Below, one piece after another: positions 16,351 through 23,667 of a DNA stretch of 36,946 nucleotides. The DNA lies in the NCBI RefSeq assembly GCF_009755225.1, contig NZ_WQKZ01000013.1, positions 1 through 36,946 on the forward strand. The letters run 5' to 3'. The notes under the pieces are model-generated. The model made no database searches. It was not told the origin of the DNA and saw nothing but the letters and a program-made list of their open reading frames with translations. Every line of letters begins with the position of its first letter. Position 1 is the first letter of the stretch. A program made the translations under genes and the position numbers. Source of the DNA: Hymenobacter ginkgonis. Its GTDB lineage: Bacteria > Bacteroidota > Bacteroidia > Cytophagales > Hymenobacteraceae.

Positions 16351-16712
16351 CCGTTTTTACGGACAAGATAATGGTGATAGGTATAAAACGAGTTAGAGGT
16401 CAGCACCCACTAGCTACTACTAGTCGTCTTTGGGCCGTTTTCAGCAGGAAGATGGACAATTATAAGTGCCTAGAAGCAATCACCTATGCCAAGCCACTTA
16501 TGTGAACTAGCAGAACCAAATAGCCACTTTGCAAGGCGCCTATCAATGCGTTTGGAAGCAAGGCCCAGCAAGGCGCGGTGTTTTTCTAGATTAATATAAA
16601 TATCTTCGTCACTAATAGGCCTTAAATCATTATATAAAGCCTGTCAATTGTAGTATTAGGTGATTTTATTACCCCCTCATCAGGAAATATCTTTACTTCT
16701 CTCTTTCTATTT
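16351..16712. other. Divergent intergenic region without a recognised element
   Basis: This is the promoter region shared by the EVE-HNH gene (minus) and the secreted-protein gene (plus). The right third is AT-rich. I do not find a convincing TAnnTTTG box, RNA gene or long repeat. Confidence 0.5.
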
Positions 16713-17783
16713 GTGGAATTCAGTACTTCATTTTGTATACCTCGCTTACCTGCTGCTGCGGTTGCTTGCTTGCTAAGCCTTAGCTGCTTTTCAGCCGTGG
16801 CGCAACGGCCCGTTAAACGCGTAGTCTCGGTCCCCACTAAAGCGAAAGCGCCGGTTCGGCCGGTAGCTACCCCCCTTAGCTGGGCAGCGCAGCAGCGGCA
16901 CGCGGTGCCCCCCACCGCCAGCCTTTATTGGGAGCTCACCTATTTTGATGCGACCAATCAACCGATTACCGACTCGCTTATTGCCCTAACGGACACCAAA
17001 CTGATCCAGTGCATACGACGCGATAAAAGTACGCAGGCCCCCGTGGGCCTGACTCGCCAGGTATACTGGCCTTCCTTACGCAGCGCCGCCGAAGGCAAAC
17101 TAGGCCTCGTCGCGGGCGAGGAAAAGCCCGTTGGCCCGTGGACTTTCTGGTATGACCACGCCCCGAGTGTCAGCAACAAACGCTTGCAAGTGGCATACGA
17201 TGCCGAAGGCCAGGCCATTGCTGGCACGCTCCAGCAGTGGCCGGAAGCTCAGCCCAGCTGCAAGTATGTCCTCGAGAACGTCTTGCCCATGGCGACCAGC
17301 AAGCTTACCTGCCAATTCTGCCCCGGCACTTCCCGCGCCATCTTTCCCCTCGACTTACCAGCGGATGCGCTGGGTATCATCTTCAAATTTGATATTCGCG
17401 ATGAGGCGGAAGGCGTCGTTTCCTTCCAAAACGTAGCGGGGGTGGCCGTGGCCTTCACGGTGGGTGGGCCAATGGCGGCGCTTAGTTCCTATGCCAACGC
17501 GTGGCGCTCCACGGGGGCCACGCCCACGATCAGTACGAAGTGCACCTATTTCCTTACCACCGACAAGGAGGCAGCTCAGCAATGGTACGCCAGCAAAGGC
17601 ACGATTTTACCCGCTGCGACGGCGATCTTCTATGCCCCGGAAGGCAATTTCACGAACGAAACTCGCCCCTTACCTCTGCCGAGTCCGCTGCGTAACCTCT
17701 ACCTCTGCGTGCAGAACAATAATGTGCACACCGATGCTTTAGCCACGATTTCTATCGCCGCCATGCGCCAACCGTGTCCATAG
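16713..17783 (+). CDS. Secreted protein of unknown function
   Basis: A 356-residue protein from a GTG start. Residues ~12-30 (AAAVACLLSLSCFSAVAQ) form a clear Sec signal peptide, with cleavage likely after Ala-Gln. The mature part begins with a basic, Pro- and Val-rich linker and continues as a mixed beta-rich protein with scattered Cys (TCQFCPG and CVQ), possibly disulfide-forming in the periplasm. A tandem of aromatic segments (SLYWELTYFDATN, PWTFWYDHA) resembles outer-membrane-associated proteins, but no family is recognised. It stands alone among predicted defence genes and reads divergently from the EVE-HNH gene. No ATG alternative preserves the signal peptide. Confidence 0.7.
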   Translation: MEFSTSFCIPRLPAAAVACLLSLSCFSAVAQRPVKRVVSVPTKAKAPVRPVATPLSWAAQQRHAVPPTASLYWELTYFDATNQPITDSLIALTDTKLIQCIRRDKSTQAPVGLTRQVYWPSLRSAAEGKLGLVAGEEKPVGPWTFWYDHAPSVSNKRLQVAYDAEGQAIAGTLQQWPEAQPSCKYVLENVLPMATSKLTCQFCPGTSRAIFPLDLPADALGIIFKFDIRDEAEGVVSFQNVAGVAVAFTVGGPMAALSSYANAWRSTGATPTISTKCTYFLTTDKEAAQQWYASKGTILPAATAIFYAPEGNFTNETRPLPLPSPLRNLYLCVQNNNVHTDALATISIAAMRQPCP

Positions 17784-18012
17784 CCAGGTAGCTAGCCGCC
17801 GGCGATAAGCTTCCTGTAAAGATCTGGATCGTTAGCCACGGTGTGGCTCTAGGGAATGGCCCGTTGCCCCCCAGCTGCCTGCTTACATAGCGAGGTCCGC
17901 TCGTTTGCTTGCCCCCTTGCGCCCTAGCTTCGCCGAACCATCCCCTGATTTTGAACCTAGCAGCCAGGCCGCATTATGCTTACTGCTAACCTGCCCAGCC
18001 TTTGTACCCGCT

Positions 18013-18345
18013 ATGAGTTCTTCCCTTGCCCACATCACTGACCTGCTGCGCCAATTCCGCGACGAGCGAGAATGGGCCCAGTTTCATAACCCTAAGGACT
18101 TAGCCCTGGCCTTGAGCATTGAAGCGGCCGAGCTCAACGAGCAGTTTCTGTGGAAGGCAGCCGAAGCCGCCGATCCAGCCAAGGTGCGCGAGGAACTAGC
18201 CGACGTGCTGCTCTACGCGCTGCAGCTAGCCGATCAGTACGGCTGGGATATCGAGCAACTCATGCTGGAGAAGATCGCGCGCAACGCGGAAAAATACCCC
18301 GTCCACAAGGCCAAGGGAACGGCCACCAAATACGATGAGCTCTAG
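18013..18345 (+). CDS. MazG-like nucleotide pyrophosphohydrolase
   Basis: A 110-residue all-alpha NTP pyrophosphohydrolase of the MazG/dCTPase (RS21-C6-like) type. Such enzymes cleave NTPs or dNTPs to the monophosphate and PPi. The metal-binding helices are readable: SIEAAELNEQF (the E-x-x-E motif) and EELADVLLYALQLADQ (E-x-x-D motif). These are followed by the conserved KIARNAEKYPVHKAKG ending. The frame is open back to 17905, but the extra 36 residues are low-complexity and the ATG at 18013 gives the family's N-terminus. Only three bases separate its stop from the next gene, a nuclease-helicase, so the two are cotranscribed and probably act together. In a defence setting such an enzyme could alter the nucleotide pool or remove modified nucleotides. 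Confidence 0.88.
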   Translation: MSSSLAHITDLLRQFRDEREWAQFHNPKDLALALSIEAAELNEQFLWKAAEAADPAKVREELADVLLYALQLADQYGWDIEQLMLEKIARNAEKYPVHKAKGTATKYDEL

Positions 18346-18348
18346 CCC

Positions 18349-20241
18349 ATGATTGTCTACCACAAAACCAAAAAAGCCTATTTAGCCGATAACCTAACCA
18401 ACGCGATTGACGACATCATTCTCGGCCTAGTTAAGGAGAAGCTAAAACACGGGGTCGGCAAGCCACAACAACGAGCGTGGAAGCATTCCTTGCAGGCCAT
18501 GGCCCTGTTGCTGAGCGATCCCGACATCCCCGCCGACTGCGGCATCTGCATTGAATACAAAGTGCCGCACAGTGGCAAGCTGATTGATTTCGTGATCACG
18601 GGGCAAAACGAACTAGGCGTCGAGCAGGTCATCATCGTCGAGCTCAAGCAGTGGCAACAAGCTGCGGCTACCGCCAAAGATGCGCTAGTGCGCACTCGCT
18701 TTCAGCATGGCGAGCAGGAGGTCACGCACCCCTCGTACCAGGCCTGGTCCTATGCCGCCTTACTGGAGGACTTTAACCTCACCGTCCAAGAGGAAAACAT
18801 CGCGCTCCACCCCTGTGCCTACCTGCACAACTATGAGCCAGACGACGTGCTGACCGGCGCAGCCTATGCCGACTATGTGACGCGGGCGCCCATCTTCTTT
18901 AAAAACGATGCCGTGAAGTTCCAAGACTTCATCAAGCAGCGCATCCAGCGGGGGGATCATACGGGCATTATGCAACGCATTGACGCGGGAAAGCTTCGAC
19001 CTAGTAAAAGCTTGGCGGATAGCCTCGCGTCGATGCTGGGCGGCAACCGCGAATTCGTGTTGGTGGACGACCAGAAGGTCGTGTTTGAAAACGCGCTGCA
19101 ACTGATTCGGGAGAGCACGGAAGACCGGAAAAAGGTCTTGATCGTAGAAGGCGGCCCCGGCTCCGGCAAATCGCTGGTAGCCATCAACCTGCTGGTGGCT
19201 TTAACCCAGCAGCAAAAAGTGGTGCGCTACGTCACCAAGAACGCCGCGCCGCGGGATGTGTTTGCCTTCAAACTCAGTGGCAACCTGACGAAAGGCCGGA
19301 TCGCCAACATGTTTACTGGTTCCGGGTCCTTCTACAACACCGAAACTACGGTCTTCGACGCCTTAGTAGTGGATGAAAGCCACCGGTTGAACGAGAAATC
19401 TGGCCTCTACAGCAATTACGGGTTCAATCAGGTCAAGGAGCTCATTGACGCGGCCAAGGTCACGGTCTTTTTTCTCGACGAGAAGCAGCGCGTGACGCTG
19501 AAAGACATCGGTAGCAAAGCCGAGATCCTAAAGTGGGCGGCCGTGGCGGGAGCAGAAGTGCAAGAGCTGTGCCTCACGTCGCAATTCCGCTGCAACGGCT
19601 CGGAGTCGTACCTGAATTGGCTGGACGAAACCCTGAACATCGCTACTCGGGAAGCGTATACGCCCGAACCACTCGGCTTTGACTTCCAGGTCGTGAGCAA
19701 CCCGCACGAATTACGAGACATCATCGAGGAGAAGAATCGGGAACGAAACAAAGCGCGGTTGGTGGCCGGGTACTGCTGGACATGGCCCAACAAGAACAAA
19801 ATCGTGGAGGGGGTATACGACGTGGTGCTCCCGGAGCACGATTTCGCCATCCGCTGGAACCTGACCCAAGACGGCGGCTTGTGGATCATGAACCCCGAGT
19901 CCGTTCGGGAAATTGGCTGCATCCACACCTGCCAAGGGTTGGAAGTTGACTACGTGGGCGTGATCGTCGGCCCCGACTTGGTCGTGCGCAACGGACAAGT
20001 GGTCACCGACGCCACCAAACGCGCTACCTCAGACAAGACGGTGCTGGGGCACAAGAAAATGAGTAAGACTCACCCGCAGGAAACGGCGGCCTTGCTCGAC
20101 AGCATCATCAAAAACACGTACCGCACCCTCTTCACCCGGGGCATGCTGGGCTGCTACGTGTACTTCACGGACCCCGAAACGGAACGCTTTTTTCGCCAGC
20201 AGCTTGCGCAACTTCCTCCTCAAAAAGTGGCGACAAACTAG
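18349..20241 (+). CDS. PD-(D/E)XK nuclease fused to SF1-type helicase/ATPase (DUF2075)
   Basis: A 630-residue protein. The N-terminal domain has a PD-(D/E)XK active site: Asp80 in GKLIDFVITG, then Glu98-x-Lys100 in VIIVELKQW. The C-terminal domain is a DUF2075-type superfamily 1 ATPase with Walker A GGPGSGKS at 268-275 and Walker B ALVVDESHRL at 339-347. Further helicase motifs are VTVFFLDEKQRV, LTSQFRCNGS (a motif IV-like arginine) and IGCIHTCQGLEVDYVGVI (motif VI-like). Such proteins combine DNA or RNA unwinding with cleavage. The gene starts three bases after the MazG-like gene, so the pair forms an operon with a likely antiviral role. No separate methyltransferase is present, so a conventional restriction-modification role is unlikely. 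The start is the ATG at 18349. Confidence 0.87.
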   Translation: MIVYHKTKKAYLADNLTNAIDDIILGLVKEKLKHGVGKPQQRAWKHSLQAMALLLSDPDIPADCGICIEYKVPHSGKLIDFVITGQNELGVEQVIIVELKQWQQAAATAKDALVRTRFQHGEQEVTHPSYQAWSYAALLEDFNLTVQEENIALHPCAYLHNYEPDDVLTGAAYADYVTRAPIFFKNDAVKFQDFIKQRIQRGDHTGIMQRIDAGKLRPSKSLADSLASMLGGNREFVLVDDQKVVFENALQLIRESTEDRKKVLIVEGGPGSGKSLVAINLLVALTQQQKVVRYVTKNAAPRDVFAFKLSGNLTKGRIANMFTGSGSFYNTETTVFDALVVDESHRLNEKSGLYSNYGFNQVKELIDAAKVTVFFLDEKQRVTLKDIGSKAEILKWAAVAGAEVQELCLTSQFRCNGSESYLNWLDETLNIATREAYTPEPLGFDFQVVSNPHELRDIIEEKNRERNKARLVAGYCWTWPNKNKIVEGVYDVVLPEHDFAIRWNLTQDGGLWIMNPESVREIGCIHTCQGLEVDYVGVIVGPDLVVRNGQVVTDATKRATSDKTVLGHKKMSKTHPQETAALLDSIIKNTYRTLFTRGMLGCYVYFTDPETERFFRQQLAQLPPQKVATN

Positions 20242-20325
20242 GTCCCATCTAAACACCATACTCTATTTAGTTCGAGCCATACCTTCTCTTGCATAGAAGG
20301 GCGGGCCGAATGTACCCGCCTTCCC

Positions 20326-20982
20326 ATGACCGCAGCTGAGGTTACGAAACGTTACAAGGAGGTAGTTAAGCGCAGTTTTGATCGTCACCTGGACCTGTTT
20401 CTCACGGCCCATTTTCTGCGTTCGCCCACCCAAGACTTAGCGAATGCTACCCCGCAGGCATATGCGATGTTCCAGCTCGAACCATTAGAATGGGACTACT
20501 ACCTTCGTTCGCATCAAGCCAAGCGTCTCAGCGCTGCTTTTAGCGCAACTAGCACCGTCGGAGCCCTCGATCAGGCCATCCAAGATTGGTGGGGGAAACA
20601 TAAGGTCCAGGGATTGCAAGCATTTCAGCAGGCTCACAAGCAGCATTGCATTTCCGAGGATGACTTTCGCGCGTTGTTCCCCTTAGAAACTGAACTCTGC
20701 TGTGTGTACTGTGGCATCACAGCAGGACAATTCCAACGCCTCATCCGCGCAGGACAAGTGCAAACCAAGCGGCTGCGGACTCGGGGCTCTACGTTCGAGA
20801 TTGATTGTCGAGAACCCCGCCTAGGCTATGCAGCCGGTAACCTGGCCCTGTGCTGTTATTGGTGCAACAACGCCAAATCTGACGAGTTCAAGGCCGAAGA
20901 GTTTCAGCCGGTCGCCGAGGCGCTCGGGCGAGTATGGCGGCAGCGACTAAGAAACGTTGATAACTCAAGTCTGGCTGAATAA
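20326..20982 (+). CDS. HNH endonuclease-like protein
   Basis: A 218-residue protein. The C-terminal half carries a zinc-bound HNH-type core: CVYCGIT (C126-x2-C129 pattern), STFEIDCREPRLGY with Asp160 taking the first HNH position, GNLALCCYWCNNAKSDEF with Asn172, the second C-x2-C pair (Cys177, Cys180) and the Asn-x-Lys-x-Asp ending. Asp-for-His in position one is common in this subgroup. The N-terminal ~120 residues are helical and unfamiliar. The next gene begins 46 bases after its stop, and the open frame of that gene overlaps this one, so the two are probably an operon. It lies 84 bases after the nuclease-helicase gene, in the same direction, and could share its transcript. Confidence 0.75.
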   Translation: MTAAEVTKRYKEVVKRSFDRHLDLFLTAHFLRSPTQDLANATPQAYAMFQLEPLEWDYYLRSHQAKRLSAAFSATSTVGALDQAIQDWWGKHKVQGLQAFQQAHKQHCISEDDFRALFPLETELCCVYCGITAGQFQRLIRAGQVQTKRLRTRGSTFEIDCREPRLGYAAGNLALCCYWCNNAKSDEFKAEEFQPVAEALGRVWRQRLRNVDNSSLAE

Positions 20983-21028
20983 ATCATTGCTAGCAAAGTT
21001 TTTACCTGTCAAGCCAGCCCTTTCCTAT

Positions 21029-22138
21029 ATGCTTTCAGAGCCTTCCTTCTTTCAATCCGCCGACTTGCTGGCTTTTCACCAGCGCGTGCGTACAACGCAG
21101 CGCTATGATAGCCACAATGAGCATGACCAAGCCTTTGCGCGTCACCTAAAAGCAAGCATTTTTACCAAAACTAGGTATTGGACCCAACAAGTAGCAAGCC
21201 GATTGCCACCCAGCCGATACCAGCATGTGACCCGGGAGCAATGGGAGCAGCGGCACTACTTTCGTCTTTACTCGTGGGGACGTTTTTTCTTGACTGATTA
21301 CGTCGACAAGGGCTTTTATATCACCTTAGGTGTTGATTCTGGCAATACACTCCGGGCCCGAAACTACGCAGCCCAAGGTATTTTTCCTGCGGAGCCCGCC
21401 CTGATTTTAAAGTTGGATGTCCATAGAACGCAACCCCCCTTTCCTGCGCCGCACCGCGCTGGAGGCGAAGAATTGTTGTTCAGTCTGCCCCTAGCGACTC
21501 AATGGCGCCGAATCGGCGCCGACGAGCTGCATGCCTATGATTGGCCTCGTTTAATCACAGAGACGGTTGCCTTTATCGCGCAACACGAGGAAGACTTACG
21601 CCGCATCTGGGCCGCGGCGGGCTGTCCAGATCCAAGCAAACCAAGCATGGCGCTATTAGGAGCGGGCATATCGGAATTCATCCTCGAAGGAAAAACACCC
21701 GTTGTCTCTCCTCCCCGCGAAGTGGAAGCCAATGATGGGCATAAGCGCCTAAGCAACGCTTTACAAGAGTTACTGGCTGCTCACGGTTATTCGGAAGTGA
21801 CCCGGAGCAATTCTATTACTTATCCAAACTCCAGCAAGTATTCCAACGAAGTAGATATAAAAGCCCGGGATATTGAGGGCAACATCACCTTCTTCGAAAT
21901 CAAGGCCCTCTCTACCTTGGACGGCTGCATCCGCGAGGCGCTGGGGCAGTTGTTAGAATACGCTTACTGGGCGACTACCGGCGTTCCCCTAGCAAGCAAA
22001 TTAGTCATTGCAACGGCTCACCCCCTTTCTCAGGCAGCTCACCAGTATCTCAGCTACCTTAAGCACACAGTTAGCCTTCCGATTGATTACGTGCAGATTA
22101 ATTTAACGAACCAGCAACTCACATTTGCTCACCTTTAG
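21029..22138 (+). CDS. Protein with C-terminal PD-(D/E)XK nuclease domain
   Basis: A 369-residue protein from the ATG at 21029; a TTG at 20957 is possible but would overlap the previous gene by 26 bases. The last ~140 residues look like a PD-(D/E)XK nuclease. A helix with ANDGHKRLSNALQELLAAHGY precedes NEVDIKARDIEGNITFFEIKA, giving Asp276 and Glu290-x-Lys292, then a helix with Gln307 and Glu310 (GQLLEYAYW), the usual post-motif helix of Mrr/restriction-like enzymes. The N-terminal ~225 residues (HYFRLYSWGRFFLTDYVD and others) are not recognised and may bind the target. It follows an HNH nuclease gene, suggesting a two-nuclease module. No ATPase or methylase is present in the pair. Confidence 0.72.
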   Translation: MLSEPSFFQSADLLAFHQRVRTTQRYDSHNEHDQAFARHLKASIFTKTRYWTQQVASRLPPSRYQHVTREQWEQRHYFRLYSWGRFFLTDYVDKGFYITLGVDSGNTLRARNYAAQGIFPAEPALILKLDVHRTQPPFPAPHRAGGEELLFSLPLATQWRRIGADELHAYDWPRLITETVAFIAQHEEDLRRIWAAAGCPDPSKPSMALLGAGISEFILEGKTPVVSPPREVEANDGHKRLSNALQELLAAHGYSEVTRSNSITYPNSSKYSNEVDIKARDIEGNITFFEIKALSTLDGCIREALGQLLEYAYWATTGVPLASKLVIATAHPLSQAAHQYLSYLKHTVSLPIDYVQINLTNQQLTFAHL

Positions 22139-22588
22139 GGAAGCAGCGAATCCACTTTCATTAGGTAGGTTGAAGCTGCTTCCCTGCAGAAAATCTGCTA
22201 TGCTCAGAGAAGTACAGTACTCCCTATCATTCTTGCTAATTTTCTTGCGGTATCTCACAGGGTCCTTGTAGGTAACCTGAGTGCTAGATACATCTGAAAG
22301 GACACCAAACAAGCCGTTATTGAATCGCTCGGTTCAGCCGTTACGCTCTTTACTGTAAAGGGCTTTTTACATTCTAGTGGGGGTCGTTGACCACACGTAA
22401 AAGGTCCTCTAGCTTAGTTAAACAAGTCTTTCGCGAACAGTACTACCATTGCCTTCCGCCTGCTGAAAAGGTTAACAGTGCTTCTCTTCGGTTCTAAACA
22501 CGCGCTAAATCAAAGCTGGGTAATGACCTACTTTCGTCCGGCAGCTCCTTGCCGGACGCCAGAAATAGGTGAGTAATTCTTTCCTTAT
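22139..22588. other. 450-bp gap before the peptidase gene
   Basis: No gene is supported. The right end contains a 9-bp-stem hairpin at 22535-22558. The rest shows no repeat or RNA gene that I can recognise. Confidence 0.5.
22535..22558. repeat. Hairpin in the leader of the M28 peptidase gene
   Basis: CGTCCGGCA (22535-22543) and TGCCGGACG (22550-22558) form a perfect GC-rich 9-bp stem with a 6-base loop, 30 bases before the ATG. It lacks a T tract, so it is more likely a leader structure or a REP-type element than a terminator. Confidence 0.55.
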
Positions 22589-23380
22589 ATGAAGCTTCGA
22601 GAAATCGTCAATGTACTCGATGGCCAGCCCAATGCCATGCGCCGAGCGCTGATTAGCGAACACCTCGACGCGCTGGGCGTCCGCTACGTTGAGCAGCGCT
22701 ATGCTAGTGGCACCAACTTGGTGGTCGATTTAGGCCGGGCCGAAGGCAAAATCGGCGTAAGCTCTCACTTCGACCGGGTGCCCATTTCGGCCGGCGCCAA
22801 TGACAATGGCTCAGCCATTGCCGTTTGCCTCGATATTGTGCGCAAGCATCAAGAAGCCAGCAGCAAAGCTGGCTTGCGGGTATTCTTTTTCGATGAAGAG
22901 GAGACAGGGTTGAAAGGGTCGCGCGCTTACGTTGAACAATACGGTACCGGGAACTTAGCCGGCTTGCTCAACCTAGAATTGGTCGGCATGGGCAATAAAC
23001 TGGCTTTGTGGCCCGTGGCTACTGCGCATCGTGGCGCGCTCATTAACACGTTCGAAGCGGTTGCCCGGCGTCAAGACGTCAGTACCAACCGGTTTGGCCA
23101 GCTGGTGACCAATACTGCCGACCATATGCCTTTTCTTAGCGCTGGGCTGCGGGATGCCTTTACCATCACGTGCATTACGGACCAGGATATAACTGTCGCG
23201 CAGCACTATTTTCAGGCCCTTGCGCAGCAAGCAGACCTGTCGGTACTGCGCGAGATCTTAGCGCAAGCCCCTCTTTTCAAGCATTATCATCAGCCTACCG
23301 ATACCTATGAGAAGCTAAGCGAAGCGACCTTAGCCATGACGTCCGCCGCCGTATGGGAAACCGTCTTGGCCGCCCAGTAG
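22589..23380 (+). CDS. M28-type zinc aminopeptidase-like protein, cytoplasmic
   Basis: A 263-residue M28-family metallopeptidase. The two-zinc site can be traced: VSSHFDR with His60 and Asp62, AGANDNGSA with bridging Asp72, DEEETG with the catalytic Glu pair near 103-104, LNLELVG with Glu130, and HYHQPTDTYEKL with His234. The Asn-Asp-Asn-Gly-Ser and His-x-x-x-Thr-Asp-Thr patterns are diagnostic. Unlike most M28 enzymes it has no signal peptide, so it should act in the cytoplasm. It lies 450 bases downstream of the nuclease pair in the same direction. A role in defence (proteolytic activation or turnover) is possible but only by association; a peptide or amino-acid recycling role is as likely. 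Confidence 0.85.
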   Translation: MKLREIVNVLDGQPNAMRRALISEHLDALGVRYVEQRYASGTNLVVDLGRAEGKIGVSSHFDRVPISAGANDNGSAIAVCLDIVRKHQEASSKAGLRVFFFDEEETGLKGSRAYVEQYGTGNLAGLLNLELVGMGNKLALWPVATAHRGALINTFEAVARRQDVSTNRFGQLVTNTADHMPFLSAGLRDAFTITCITDQDITVAQHYFQALAQQADLSVLREILAQAPLFKHYHQPTDTYEKLSEATLAMTSAAVWETVLAAQ

Positions 23381-23590
23381 CCGCTTTGGTCCCTGGTTAA
23401 CAGACCTACTTGCTGCCTAAAGCCCTTGCTCGCCCTGTGGTGCTTGCCTTCCTAGCGGTATCGTGCTCCGGGTGCGGGATACCTCTTCACCTGTAACGGT
23501 TAACAAAGGAATGTGACTATTGCTAACCAACTGCTCAACCGCATGATACCTTGTCATGATTCCGAGAGGACGCTTATAAGCACTAATTAT

Positions 23591-23658
23591 GTGCTTGGAC
23601 AAAAGCTAGAAGAGGCTTGTAGCACAAACCAATCATTTTCTAGCTTTTAGCCAAGTAC
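23591..23658. repeat. Imperfect 21-bp inverted repeat between convergent genes
   Basis: Arms at 23591-23611 (GTGCTTGG then ACAAAAGCTAGAA) and 23638-23658 match at 18 of 21 positions, with a 26-base spacer. The AAAAGCTAGAA/TTCTAGCTTTT part is perfect. It lies between the ends of the peptidase gene and the convergent kinase gene, so a bidirectional terminator or an inverted-repeat remnant is likely. Confidence 0.55.
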
Positions 23659-23667
23659 TAGCGCGCT

